This document shows, piece by piece, positions 7,323 through 15,890 of a DNA stretch of 29,561 nt. How positions within the stretch are numbered: position 1 is the stretch's first letter; each line of letters begins with the position of its first letter. Origin of the DNA: a virus; the IMG/VR virus record IMGVR_UViG_3300027712_000105, positions 1 through 29,561 of that record; one strand, 5' to 3'. Position numbers and translations under genes: made by a program. The notes under the pieces were generated by a model that made no database searches, was not told the DNA's origin, and saw only the letters and a list, made by a program, of their open reading frames with translations.

Positions 7323-10300
7323 ATTGTTCCACTCCACCATTGTAATGTGTTACTACACCAAAGTTGCCTAGAAGTATTAGCCGCAGCCGTTACTGATGCA
7401 TTAGCTGATAGCGTATTAATTTTGCCGGTAGCTGGCGGAAATATTGACAAAGTACTATTACCGATATTAGTAACATAAAATACTGCCCCCACAGGTCCCT
7501 GTGGTAATATTACAGCGTTAGAACCACTAACGGATGTTACCATATTAATATCATAAGTTCCTAAAGTAGTAGTAGTATTAGCTATAGTAGTACCGGATGC
7601 TGTTACATTTCCTACTTTTCTTATAATATTTCTACCAGATGTAATACTATTGGCACTAATATTTCCAGTAGTAGTGTTATTTCCTGTTGTACTTAAATCC
7701 CCAAATATGTTTACACCAGTGCCAGTAATTGCTGTAGTAAGATTTCCAACTGCTGTTAAGTTAATATTACTATTGGTACTAATAGTAATATTACTATTAC
7801 CATTACTAAGATTCCCTATTAAAGTAGTCGCACTTATAACATTACAACCAGTAATATTACCACTTGAACCACCACCAATAGTAAGTACATTGGCGCTAGC
7901 GTTGAAAACTAATCCTGTAGTACTTACTTTTCCTGCTTGTCCGGCGCCAGCTGCACCTACCATAACTGGATACAATGGAGAAGTAGAAGTATCATTAGAT
8001 GTTGTCAATGTAGATCCACCCGGGGCACCGCTATAACCTGAATATCCACTGGTCCCAGTATAACCACTTATACCTGAAACACCTGAATAGCCACTAGTAC
8101 CTGTATATCCGCTAAGTCCAGAAAAACCACTTACACCAGTATATCCACTTGTACCTGAAGTACCCGAAAAACCACTAATACCTGAAAAACCACTAATACC
8201 TGAAAAACCACTAGTACCTGAAAAACCACTAGTACCTGAAAAACCACTAGTACCAGTATATCCTGAAGTACCTGAAAAACCACTAGTACCAGAATATCCT
8301 GAAGTACCTGATGTACCACTAGTACCTGAAAATCCACTAGTACCTGAAGTACCACTAGTACCTGAAGTACCTGAAAAACCACTAGTACCAGTGTATCCTG
8401 AAGTACCTGAAAAACCACTAGTACCAGTGTATCCTGAAGTACCTGAAAAACCACTAGTACCAGTATATCCTGAAGTACCTGAAAATCCACTAGTACCAGA
8501 ATATCCTGAAGTACCTGAAAAACCACTAGTACCAGTATATCCTGAAGTACCTGAAAAACCACTAGTACCAGAATATCCTGAAGTACCTGAAAAACCACTT
8601 CTACCTGATGTACCTGAGTAGCCACTTACACCTGATGTACCTGAAGTACCGCTAGTACCAGAATATCCTGAAGTACCTGAAGTACCACTAGTCCCTGAAG
8701 TACCTGAAAAACCACTTACACCAGTATAACCACTAATACCCGAAATACCGGAAAACCCTGAAGGACCTCTAACGGGCCCAATATTAGAATATGTGTTATC
8801 CCCATTACTTAATGCACCATCTCCTGCATTATAACCGCCACCGGCATTTAATACAATGTACAGGTATCCTGCAGGTTGCCCAGTTGGTAGAAAAGTATAG
8901 TTGGTTACAGATCCTTGAATAGCGACTGATTCACCTGAGTATCCACTTATGCCTGAAGTGCCACTAGTGCCTGAAGTTCCACTTATGCCTGAAGTACCAG
9001 TATAGCCCGATATGCCACTAGTTCCTGAAGTACCGGTATATCCCGATATACCACTTGTACCTGAAATACCCGAAGTACCAGTATAGCCCGATATGCCACT
9101 AGTACCTGAAATACCCGAAGTACCAGTATAGCCCGATATGCCACTAGTACCTGAAAATCCACTTGTGCCTGATGTACCACTCGTGCCTGATGTACCTGTA
9201 TATCCACTTACACCGGTATATCCTGATATACCGCTTGTTCCTGAAGTACCAGTATATCCCGATATACCACTTGTACCTGAAATACCCGAAGTACCAGTAT
9301 AGCCCGATATGCCACTCGTACCTGAAGTACCTGTATAGCCCGATGTGCCACTAGTACCTGAAGTACCTGTATAGCCCGATGTGCCACTAGTACCTGAAGT
9401 ACCTGTATAGCCCGATGTACCACTTGTTCCTGAAAATCCACTAGTACCTGAAGTGCCGCTAGTACCTGAAAATCCACTAGTACCTGAAAATCCACTAATA
9501 CCCGATGTGCCACTCGTACCTGAAGTACCTGTATAGCCCGATGTGCCACTAGTACCTGAAGTACCTGTATAGCCCGATGTACCACTTGTTCCTGAAAATC
9601 CACTAGTACCTGAAGTGCCGCTAGTACCTGAAAATCCACTAATACCCGAAGTACCACTTATACCTGATGTACCACTAATACCTGAAAATCCACTAGTACC
9701 CGAAGTACCACTAGTACCCGAAGTACCACTCGTACCTGAAAATCCACTCGTACCTGATGTACCACTAGTACCTGATGTACCACTAGTACCTGAAAATCCA
9801 CTAGTACCTGAAAATCCACTAGTACCTGAAAATCCACTAGTACCTGAAAATCCACTAATACCCGAAGTACCACTTATACCTGATGTACCACTAGTACCAG
9901 TATAGCCCGATATGCCACTAGTACCTGATGTACCACTAGTACCTGAAAATCCACTAGTACCTGAAAATCCACTAGTACCTAAAAATCCACTAGTACCTGA
10001 AAATCCACTAGTACCTGAAAATCCACTAATACCCGAAGTACCACTTATACCTGATGTACCACTAGTACCAGTATAGCCCGATATGCCACTAGTACCTGAA
10101 AATCCACTCGTACCTGATGTACCACTAGTACCTGAAAATCCACTAGTACCTGAAAATCCACTAGTACCTGAAAATCCACTAGTACCTGAAAATCCACTAG
10201 TACCTGAAAATCCTGAAGTACCAGTATAACCACTTCTACCTGAAGTACCACTAGTACCTGAAAATCCACTAGTACCTGAAGTACCACTAGTACCTGAAAA

Positions 10301-11170
10301 TCCACTAGTACCTGATGTGCCGCTTGTTCCTGAAACACCAGTATACCCCGATATTCCACTTGTACCTGTATATCCACTTACACCAGTGTAGCCCGATATG
10401 CCACTTACACCAGTATACCCTGATTTTCCACTTGTACCTGAGTATCCTGAAAAACCCGAAACTGTAATAGAACTAGGTGACGCCCAAAATACTCCTGAAC
10501 CGGTCGCGGTCAACACATATCCACTAGTTCCGCCAGATATAAGAATATTAGATGTATTTCCTAAATTAATAGTGCTAACATTAGCAAAATTAGCGCTGCT
10601 AGATACATTCAATGTTCCTGTAGTGATTGCTCCGTTAGCTGTAATATTTGCTCCGATAATATTAGCAGTAGTAACAATATTACCTGTTGCAGAAACTTTA
10701 ACTACTGATGTATTTCCTATAACATTAAGATCATTATTTAAATTAGCATAATTGGCTACTAAATTGCTTAGAGTAGAAGTTCCGTTAACTTGAAGATTAC
10801 CTGCAATATTGGCATAACCATTTAAAATAATATTATTTACATTGGAAATAGTAGTTGGTAAATCTACCCATAAAGTTTGCGAACTAGAAGTAATAGTAGC
10901 GTCTTGACTACCATTAGAATCTCTACCTATACTTAATGTACTGGTATGAACTTGTACACATGCAATATTAGCGGTAACAATAACATTACCAGTTGGTCCG
11001 TTTACAGTAATACCGGCACCAGGTAATCTATTTACTGATGATACAGCCGCACCCTCAAGACCTTTAAAAACTTGTGAAAAGTTTTCTTGTACTTTCTGAA
11101 AAGCCGTCCTTATCGCATCCGCGTTTGGATCATCAGGAAAGGTACCAAAGTCTATATTTTGCTGGCTCAT
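7319..11170 (-). CDS. Giant collagen-like tail fibre protein, 1283 aa
   Basis: The N-terminal 235 residues are non-repetitive. They contain a likely anchor ([22 protein letters not shown]) and a region rich in Asn/Ala/Thr strands. Then come two long Gly-X-Y collagen-like arms made almost only of GTS, GFS, GYT, GIS and GYS triplets, at about residues 236-746 and 803-1047. They are separated by a globular spacer, in which [14 protein letters not shown] and [11 protein letters not shown] recall the spacer domains of other phage collagen-like fibres. The last 230 residues are again non-repetitive beta-type sequence and end with [12 protein letters not shown]. Such proteins form trimeric rods, and the tip would contact the host. 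A late promoter and an AGAGGT ribosome binding site lie just upstream. Repeat number can be expected to vary between relatives. Confidence 0.88.
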   Translation of the reverse strand: MSQQNIDFGTFPDDPNADAIRTAFQKVQENFSQVFKGLEGAAVSSVNRLPGAGITVNGPTGNVIVTANIACVQVHTSTLSIGRDSNGSQDATITSSSQTLWVDLPTTISNVNNIILNGYANIAGNLQVNGTSTLSNLVANYANLNNDLNVIGNTSVVKVSATGNIVTTANIIGANITANGAITTGTLNVSSSANFANVSTINLGNTSNILISGGTSGYVLTATGSGVFWASPSSITVSGFSGYSGTSGKSGYTGVSGISGYTGVSGYTGTSGISGYTGVSGTSGTSGTSGFSGTSGTSGTSGFSGTSGTSGRSGYTGTSGFSGTSGFSGTSGFSGTSGFSGTSGFSGTSGTSGTSGFSGTSGISGYTGTSGTSGISGTSGISGFSGTSGFSGTSGFLGTSGFSGTSGFSGTSGTSGTSGISGYTGTSGTSGISGTSGISGFSGTSGFSGTSGFSGTSGFSGTSGTSGTSGTSGTSGFSGTSGTSGTSGTSGTSGFSGISGTSGISGTSGISGFSGTSGTSGTSGFSGTSGTSGYTGTSGTSGTSGYTGTSGTSGTSGISGFSGTSGFSGTSGTSGTSGFSGTSGTSGYTGTSGTSGTSGYTGTSGTSGTSGYTGTSGTSGISGYTGTSGISGTSGISGYTGTSGTSGISGYTGVSGYTGTSGTSGTSGTSGFSGTSGISGYTGTSGISGTSGISGYTGTSGISGTSGISGYTGTSGTSGISGYTGTSGISGTSGTSGTSGISGYSGESVAIQGSVTNYTFLPTGQPAGYLYIVLNAGGGYNAGDGALSNGDNTYSNIGPVRGPSGFSGISGISGYTGVSGFSGTSGTSGTSGTSGYSGTSGTSGTSGVSGYSGTSGRSGFSGTSGYSGTSGFSGTSGYTGTSGFSGTSGYSGTSGFSGTSGYTGTSGFSGTSGYTGTSGFSGTSGYTGTSGFSGTSGTSGTSGTSGFSGTSGTSGTSGYSGTSGFSGTSGYTGTSGFSGTSGFSGTSGFSGISGFSGISGFSGTSGTSGYTGVSGFSGLSGYTGTSGYSGVSGISGYTGTSGYSGYSGAPGGSTLTTSNDTSTSPLYPVMVGAAGAGQAGKVSTTGLVFNASANVLTIGGGSSGNITGCNVISATTLIGNLSNGNSNITISTNSNINLTAVGNLTTAITGTGVNIFGDLSTTGNNTTTGNISANSITSGRNIIRKVGNVTASGTTIANTTTTLGTYDINMVTSVSGSNAVILPQGPVGAVFYVTNIGNSTLSIFPPATGKINTLSANASVTAAANTSRQLWCSNTLQWWSGTI
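8029..8763 (-). repeat. Collagen-like Gly-X-Y coding repeat, C-terminal arm
   Basis: This is a tandem array of 9- and 18-base units encoding triplets such as GTSGFS and GTSGYT, about 81 triplets long. Unit changes occur in multiples of 9 bases, so the reading frame is kept. Codon choice is almost identical from copy to copy, which points to recent expansion. Confidence 0.9.
8932..10462 (-). repeat. Collagen-like Gly-X-Y coding repeat, N-terminal arm
   Basis: About 510 residues of Gly-X-Y triplets are encoded by near-identical 9-base units, with larger repeated blocks of several units visible (for example the runs around 9400-9650 and 9690-10200). Six-base ACTAGT and four-base GTAC motifs recur very densely. 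One unit near 9980 has a single base change turning Ser into Leu while the triplet frame stays intact. Confidence 0.9.
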
Positions 11171-11193
11171 CCTATCATTACCTCTTATTTTAT

Positions 11194-11201
11194 TATTTAT
11201 C
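11194..11201 (-). promoter_or_regulatory. Candidate T4-type late promoter (GATAAATA)
   Basis: The minus strand reads GATAAATA, seven of eight to the T4 late consensus. The predicted start about six bases on leaves an 18-base leader containing AGAGGT before the ATG at 11170 of the collagen-like fibre gene. It lies just past a terminator, so the fibre module probably has its own transcript. Confidence 0.65.
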
Positions 11202-11228
11202 GTTTTAAGATAAACAATTCTATAGCCA

Positions 11229-11258
11229 AAAAAATACCCAGCTAGCTGGGTATTTTTT
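11229..11258. terminator. Bidirectional rho-independent terminator
   Basis: A 30-base perfect palindrome: an A-tract, ATACCCAGC, the complementary GCTGGGTAT, then a T-tract. The GC core stem flanked by A and T runs works as an intrinsic terminator in either direction. It follows the stop of the 793-residue protein gene (minus strand) by about 11 bases and separates that unit from the fibre module. Confidence 0.85.
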
Positions 11259-11269
11259 ATTAGTTACTT

Positions 11270-13651
11270 TTATTTTATTCCTGCTAATTTTTTCCAATCA
11301 GCTACATAATTTTCATTGACCCCGGTACGCTGACCCTGATGAGCAATCACCGGAATAGTTGTCTGACCAGTTGATTTTTGTTTATTCAACCCACCTGAAA
11401 TGACTTTAGTCATAAATGCAATGTCTTGCTCAAATCCCGCATCTGTTCCTTTGCCTGAACCTCCACCAACTTGATTAGCCCATTCATTGACATTTTGGAA
11501 TTCATCGTCTGTAGCAATTGCTTGATCTTCCTCAGCCTCGGCGTTTTCATCAGCGGTTGTTTCTGCTGCACCTGAATCAGGAAGATTATCTTCCGCTACA
11601 TTATAAGTCATTTGATCTTCTGATTCAACTTCATCAACCATTTCTTTGTTGTCACATTGGCAATCGCTTTCCATGTAACCACACTCATTACACTCTTCTT
11701 CATGATCTCCGTGGTCATGATCATGCTCTTCTTCATAATCTCCATCACTGATTGATGTATCACCGCCTGTTAATTTTTTCATTAACGCCATCATACCATC
11801 ATGGTCATCAACTACTTCAATACCACCTGGTGCTGTTCTAGGAGTTTCTTCACCTGGTGCAAAACCTTTGCTTTCATCTCCACCAAACAAACCTAAGCCT
11901 GCTGATTTGATTAAGCCTAACAATTGGTCGGCTTCACCATCTTGTGCTGATACGCTTACCGAATCAGGAGAACCTTGATGACCTTTAGAGATAGAAACTG
12001 TCATACCTTCATTAACTTCTTTACCTTCTAAGATAGCAGTTAATTGCTTATCCCATGATTCAAAAGCAAATTCATCTAGTACATCACTATCTTTGAAAGT
12101 TTGACCAAACGCTTTGAATGTATCCTTAGGAGACTTAATTGCCTGTTGCTTCATGTAAGAAGTTTTATCCATTTCGTACATGTCATCTTCTTCTAAGCCA
12201 TGAGCACCGTAACTAGCCATTGTGTCAACTACATCATGTTGTGATTCTTCACCAACATAACCTAAAATAGGTTGTTGGCCATAGCACTCATCAAGACCGC
12301 ACTTGTAACCTTCATGATATTGTCTTGCTTCTTCCATATCGTCATGACGACAGTTATATGCTTGTTTGCTTAAACCATGTGCCTTACCTTCATGATACGC
12401 TGCTCTTAAATGATGGTCTCTACCTTCTTTAACAGCCTTCTTTTTCTTGTCGGCAGCTGCCTTACGCATTGACTCTTTCTTGTCACCATCTTTATCTAAA
12501 TCAATATAGTCCGGCTTAGCGGCTTCTTTTACTGACTTCTTTTTCATATCGTATTCAATGTCCTTAGCAACTTTTTTACCCGTACGTTCTGCTTTATTAT
12601 CTTCAGCACCGCGCTTTTTACCATGTATGCCATCTTTTACTTTTTCATCATACTCAATATCTTTAGCGACTTTCTTGCCTGCTTTTTCAGCCTTATCATC
12701 TTTCTTTGCTGCTGCATCAGCTTTTTTCTTTGCTTCGCTAATAGGACTCATTAAACTATCATTTGGTGGAATATCAGCCTCATCTGTTTTTTTACGAAGC
12801 TTTCCTAAAGTTTTTGCAAGATTTGCTTGCTTTTCAGTGCTAGCAGGATAATCTTCTTTATTAGATAATACTTTACTAGCAAATGAAGATGTACTCATTC
12901 CATGTGATTTTGCTTTTTTAGTGAAAGCACCTGGATGCTTGATAGCACCTTTGATCCACTTTTCATCACCTTCTTCATCTAGTGGCTCAGTTGTACCAGG
13001 CTTTGTTAATTGCACTTGTCCAGTGTTAACTAAATCACCTAATTTTTTAACTTGGTCTGCTGAACCTACTGCTATAGTTTGACCTGTTTGTGTAGTCATT
13101 GTTGCAGGAGGCTTTTGACCAGCAGGCTGACCAGGCTTTACCATTACTTTCTGTGAGGAATTAGGTGCAGTAGCAGTTGATGTTGTGGTAGCAGTATTTT
13201 CTGCTAATACGCTTTCTACTCTTTCAACCCAATCTTTTAAACTTTTCTTTTTAATAGATTCATTTGCTTCTTTATCTTGAGGAGATTTATGTACTGTACC
13301 TTTTTTACCCGGTAATGATTTAGGCATTTTACCAATCATAACATTTTGAAGGTCTTTGGCACCAGAGTATCTATCTTTAGTATCTGCCGCTCCACCTGCT
13401 TTCTTAGGACGACCACGACCACGTTTCTCTGCACTAGCAGTGGTATCATCATCAGGATCTTGATCAGGATCACCTAACTCATCTGAAGTTTTTCCATATT
13501 TACCTACCTTACCGGCAACTGGTGTGCCTCTTTTCATATTAGGCTTATCACTAAAATCACCAGTCTTACCTACACGGTATGATGGTGAATAGCTTGCTTC
13601 TTTAGCCTCATTAAGCTGAGCCATTTTTGATAATAAATCTTTCATGTCCAT
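11270..13651 (-). CDS. Large charged protein, probable internal head/prohead-associated protein, 793 aa
   Basis: Not a named T4 gene by sequence, but its type recalls large charged proteins of T4-like aquatic phages. It is very hydrophilic. The N-terminus MDMKDLLSKMAQLNEA contains LNE|A, matching the T4 gp21 prohead-protease consensus (I/L)-x-E|(A/S/G). More such sites occur further in (ISE|A near residue 300, and VKE|A, VKE|G and VNE|G). Mid-protein there are Lys/Ala/Glu-rich repeats (KAGKKVAKDIEYD, then RTGKKVAKDIEYD) and an EF-hand-like DLDKDGDKKE. A His/Cys-rich patch (HDHDHGDHEEECNECG...CQC) may bind metal. A DWKKLAGIK end closes the protein. It could be packaged and processed in the capsid. 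AAGGAA precedes the ATG and the terminator follows the stop. Confidence 0.7.
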   Translation of the reverse strand: MDMKDLLSKMAQLNEAKEASYSPSYRVGKTGDFSDKPNMKRGTPVAGKVGKYGKTSDELGDPDQDPDDDTTASAEKRGRGRPKKAGGAADTKDRYSGAKDLQNVMIGKMPKSLPGKKGTVHKSPQDKEANESIKKKSLKDWVERVESVLAENTATTTSTATAPNSSQKVMVKPGQPAGQKPPATMTTQTGQTIAVGSADQVKKLGDLVNTGQVQLTKPGTTEPLDEEGDEKWIKGAIKHPGAFTKKAKSHGMSTSSFASKVLSNKEDYPASTEKQANLAKTLGKLRKKTDEADIPPNDSLMSPISEAKKKADAAAKKDDKAEKAGKKVAKDIEYDEKVKDGIHGKKRGAEDNKAERTGKKVAKDIEYDMKKKSVKEAAKPDYIDLDKDGDKKESMRKAAADKKKKAVKEGRDHHLRAAYHEGKAHGLSKQAYNCRHDDMEEARQYHEGYKCGLDECYGQQPILGYVGEESQHDVVDTMASYGAHGLEEDDMYEMDKTSYMKQQAIKSPKDTFKAFGQTFKDSDVLDEFAFESWDKQLTAILEGKEVNEGMTVSISKGHQGSPDSVSVSAQDGEADQLLGLIKSAGLGLFGGDESKGFAPGEETPRTAPGGIEVVDDHDGMMALMKKLTGGDTSISDGDYEEEHDHDHGDHEEECNECGYMESDCQCDNKEMVDEVESEDQMTYNVAEDNLPDSGAAETTADENAEAEEDQAIATDDEFQNVNEWANQVGGGSGKGTDAGFEQDIAFMTKVISGGLNKQKSTGQTTIPVIAHQGQRTGVNENYVADWKKLAGIK

Positions 13652-13662
13652 TTTGTTGTTCC

Positions 13663-14289
13663 TTATCTATTGAACTTAGCGCCAGTCGCTGGTTTATTTG
13701 GTCTAGTAATCTTGCTCATTGGGCTATTATCACCTCTAGGATCTTGAGGTATAACTTTGAATGGATCAAATGCTGGTTGAGTTTTTTGCCCTGCATAAGT
13801 AATATCAATTTCATTATCCTTCATTTGATCTTTAACGCTTGTCAAATATGACTCACCATATGCTTTACTAGCCTCTTTACTACCCGGTGCTGAACCCATT
13901 TCATTTTTAGTAAGCAATGGGCTTTCTTTCATTTGATTAGCATACTCATCTGATTCTGTATTAATACTGTCATTAAAATTTGTACTAATTAAACGGACCA
14001 TGTTAACATTATACCCACATAATTGTGCTATTTGCTGGATCATAGGTTCTGTAGCTGGATATCTAAATTTACATTTAAGTATAGTTACAGATTCATTGCT
14101 TAAATTAGGAAAACCATATGGATCTTTTTGAATAGGCGTGGTTGTAGGAGCACTGATATCAATAGGATCAAACTTACTTAGATTGTATTTAAACAAATCT
14201 AAAAAGTTTTTATCAACATCACCTGCAATTTTAATAGTGCAGTTATATGTATGCACACTTTCGGTAATATATGTTTTAAGGCTTTTCAT
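13663..14289 (-). CDS. Probable internal head protein with capsid-targeting-like N-terminus, 208 aa
   Basis: Function not recognised by sequence alone. The N-terminus MKSLKTYITE|S resembles the capsid-targeting peptide of T4 internal proteins IPI-IPIII (MKTYQEFIAE|A). It starts MK, has an aromatic residue, and carries an (I/L)-x-E site for the prohead protease after residue 10, the same position as in T4. The body is soluble, with a possible folded N-terminal domain (TYNCTIKIAGDVDKNFLDLF) and a disordered Pro/Lys/Asn-rich tail ending TRPNKPATGAKFNR. A GATAAATA late promoter and a short leader lie directly upstream. It sits next to the 793-residue protein that has a similar site, which supports a shared head role. 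The targeting idea is inference. Confidence 0.7.
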   Translation of the reverse strand: MKSLKTYITESVHTYNCTIKIAGDVDKNFLDLFKYNLSKFDPIDISAPTTTPIQKDPYGFPNLSNESVTILKCKFRYPATEPMIQQIAQLCGYNVNMVRLISTNFNDSINTESDEYANQMKESPLLTKNEMGSAPGSKEASKAYGESYLTSVKDQMKDNEIDITYAGQKTQPAFDPFKVIPQDPRGDNSPMSKITRPNKPATGAKFNR

Positions 14290-14308
14290 TGCATGTTCCC
14301 GTATCTAG

Positions 14309-14316
14309 TATTTATC
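14309..14316 (-). promoter_or_regulatory. Candidate T4-type late promoter (GATAAATA)
   Basis: The minus strand reads GATAAATACTAGA, seven of eight in the core with CTA of the extended consensus. It overlaps the stop codon of the small terminase gene. The predicted leader contains GGGA before the ATG at 14289. Confidence 0.65.
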
Positions 14317-14797
14317 ATTCTTCGTTCTTTTTACCTGCTAGAATTTTTAATAACTCATTTCTATCTAAAGCCTTACCTTCACCCAATGGAGTATTTGATA
14401 TTTCTTCTACAGCAGGATTTAATTTATGATCTAATGTAGCTTTCTTTAATTGTAGTTCTATCATTTTAAGTTTTTTGTTAATTTTAGCCGTTTTAGCAGT
14501 AATGGCATGATTTAACATATTACTAGCAACACTAAATATTTCACTGCTAAATCTACTGTCTACTTGCATACCTAAATCCATAAGGTCTTTATAACTATTA
14601 GTAGCTAAATCAGCTAAACTATCCATCTCAATATCTGCAACTTCTAAACCCCGTACTTGAGGTAAAGCATTTTCTATTTTTTCTAAATTAGTTAATGCTT
14701 CTTTAGTAATTTCTATTGCATTTTCAGGAATAGGTTTAGATAAAGATTCTATATCTGCTTCTGGTAGTTCAAATAATTCTTCTAATTTTTTTGTCAT
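14315..14797 (-). CDS. 16: Terminase small subunit (T4 gp16-like)
   Basis: The small terminase recognises phage DNA and stimulates the gp17 packaging motor and nuclease; gp16-type proteins form ring oligomers through a central coiled coil. The 160-residue length is close to T4 gp16 (164). It has an acidic N-terminal segment (LEELFELPEADIESLS), then a long helical core (SLADLATNSYKDLMDLGMQV, SEIFSVASNMLNHAITAK) and a basic coiled-coil end (KINKKLKMIELQLKKATLD), then a short C-terminal tail. The pattern fits gp16 of T4-like aquatic phages. The large subunit gp17 is not in this window. A late-promoter-like ACTAAATA lies exactly five bases before the ATG and no Shine-Dalgarno is visible, so a leaderless transcript is possible. 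Confidence 0.72.
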   Translation of the reverse strand: MTKKLEELFELPEADIESLSKPIPENAIEITKEALTNLEKIENALPQVRGLEVADIEMDSLADLATNSYKDLMDLGMQVDSRFSSEIFSVASNMLNHAITAKTAKINKKLKMIELQLKKATLDHKLNPAVEEISNTPLGEGKALDRNELLKILAGKKNEE

Positions 14798-14802
14798 AAT
14801 AA

Positions 14803-14810
14803 TATTTAGT
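14803..14810 (-). promoter_or_regulatory. Candidate late promoter (ACTAAATA) abutting the gp16 start
   Basis: The minus strand reads ACTAAATA, TTATT, then ATG. By the T4 late-promoter geometry the predicted +1 is the A of the start codon. The core match is six of eight, so this is weaker than the other late sites. It overlaps the stop of gene 4. Confidence 0.45.
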
Positions 14811-15247
14811 TAGGGTTGGTTACCATTTCTAAATAAATCCTTTTCTGTAATTACTCTAAAAGTATATCCTTGACTTTTACAATATCCCATAGCTGCGGCC
14901 CATTTAGCATGATTTATAGCAACAATCATTCTGTCCTTTGCAGTAGCTGCTTTACTTTCAATAATACTTTGTTTTTGTGGTTTTATTTCTACTACTTCTG
15001 CTACTTTTTTGCCAAACTTGTTTTCATAAACTACAAAAAAATCAGGGACATATATGGTTGGTTTACCTGTAAAAGGATGCTTATATGGAATTCGTAATGC
15101 TTCACTGGCCCAATATAGTACATTATTGTGAGTATCACAAAATGTCATAAACGTAAGTTCCCAACCTGAACGATACTTAGGAGAATGTTTTCCTATATAT
15201 TTTTGAGGGTTTTTTGGGGTATAAAAACCTTGTGCCCATTTTCCCAT
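14810..15247 (-). CDS. 4: Head completion protein (T4 gp4-like, PD-(D/E)xK nuclease fold)
   Basis: T4 gp4 (also called gp50/65) acts late in head assembly, after packaging, and resembles TnsA-like endonucleases. This 145-residue protein is close to T4 length (about 150). It has YRSGWELTFMTFCD with a Glu near residue 30, YWASEALRIPY, then VPDFFVVYENKFG with Asp at about 69, and EVVEIKP with Glu 87 and Lys 89, which is the expected D...ExK active-site arrangement. It starts one base after the previous gene ends and has no clear ribosome binding site, so translation is probably coupled. Together with gp16 and the tail genes it forms the late morphogenesis block. Confidence 0.85.
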   Translation of the reverse strand: MGKWAQGFYTPKNPQKYIGKHSPKYRSGWELTFMTFCDTHNNVLYWASEALRIPYKHPFTGKPTIYVPDFFVVYENKFGKKVAEVVEIKPQKQSIIESKAATAKDRMIVAINHAKWAAAMGYCKSQGYTFRVITEKDLFRNGNQP

Positions 15248-15248
15248 A

Positions 15249-15620
15249 TCATTGTACTATATTTCTCGCTACAGGTATATTAGGCCTAGGAACAATGCTT
15301 ATTCCATACAAAGAAGTTTTCGACTTTAAACTATTTAAATAAAAACAAATTTTTTTATTCATTTGTAATTTACTACCGCTACCCTGTAGTTCATCTAACA
15401 AGTCTAATACATTTAATCCGGTTTCGGTAGCCGCTCTAAATAAAACTGCTGTAAAATTTTGTGCTATGCTATTAGTTGCACATACACTAGAAAAATATCC
15501 ATATACAATATCAAATTGGTCAGCACCAACTATTACATCAGTAGAATAAAAAGAATCAAAAATTCTAATAGTTCGATCTATGCTGGATCTATTATCTATT
15601 ATTCTAGCCACTAGTTGCAC
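15249..15620 (-). CDS. Conserved T4-like phage virion-associated hypothetical protein, 123 aa
   Basis: No function is known to me, although proteins with the same order of motifs are remembered in T4-like cyanophages. Visible blocks are IRIFDSFYSTDVIVGADQFD, IVYGYFSSVCATNSIAQNFT and NKKICFYLNSLKSKTSLYGI, in a mostly helical protein with no membrane segment. The first possible start is a GTG at 15620, overlapping the previous gene by 17 bases. A second GTG at 15611 has AGGTG six bases upstream and is an equally good choice. The position between a small virion-type gene and gp4 suggests an assembly or structural role. Confidence 0.68.
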   Translation of the reverse strand: MQLVARIIDNRSSIDRTIRIFDSFYSTDVIVGADQFDIVYGYFSSVCATNSIAQNFTAVLFRAATETGLNVLDLLDELQGSGSKLQMNKKICFYLNSLKSKTSLYGISIVPRPNIPVARNIVQ

Positions 15621-15876
15621 CTATATATGTTACTTGAGAACCTGCATAAGGATATAGCCCCACTCCCTTAGGATATTGAATTGCTAACATTGTGGGATAT
15701 CCAGCACCTGGATTGGGTGTGGATTGACCTACAGGATATAAAGTAGATATATTTCTATTATAATTTGGATTATTTCTTAATGTTACTGACAATGCTGCCA
15801 CAGATTGTAATGGATCTGAAGTAACTAACCCAGGTGTTTTTTGATAGTTATAAGCTACGTTTGGATTATTTAACAT
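15604..15876 (-). CDS. Hypothetical protein, 90 aa, proline/asparagine-rich
   Basis: A small protein of unknown function, rich in Asn, Pro, Gly and Tyr, with few charges and no membrane helix. Its central part (SVAALSVTLRNNPNYNRNIS) may be helical. The rest (VGQSTPNPGAGYPTMLAIQY) looks extended, as in small virion decoration or assembly proteins. It follows the tube-like gene by 14 bases with an AAAGGG ribosome binding site and overlaps the next gene, so it belongs to the tail block. Nothing in it identifies a specific T4 counterpart. Confidence 0.65.
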   Translation of the reverse strand: MLNNPNVAYNYQKTPGLVTSDPLQSVAALSVTLRNNPNYNRNISTLYPVGQSTPNPGAGYPTMLAIQYPKGVGLYPYAGSQVTYIGATSG

Positions 15877-15890
15877 GTTATACCCTTTTA

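Noticed and set aside
8391-9905. Long open frames in other registers and on the plus strand (for example [12 protein letters not shown] repeats)
   Set aside because: They arise only because the repeat unit length is a multiple of three, which leaves every frame open; they have no ribosome binding sites and are shadows of the fibre gene.
8029-10462. CRISPR-like appearance of regular short repeats
   Set aside because: Units are 9-18 bases with no unique spacers and keep one open frame encoding Gly-X-Y triplets; this is protein-coding repeat.
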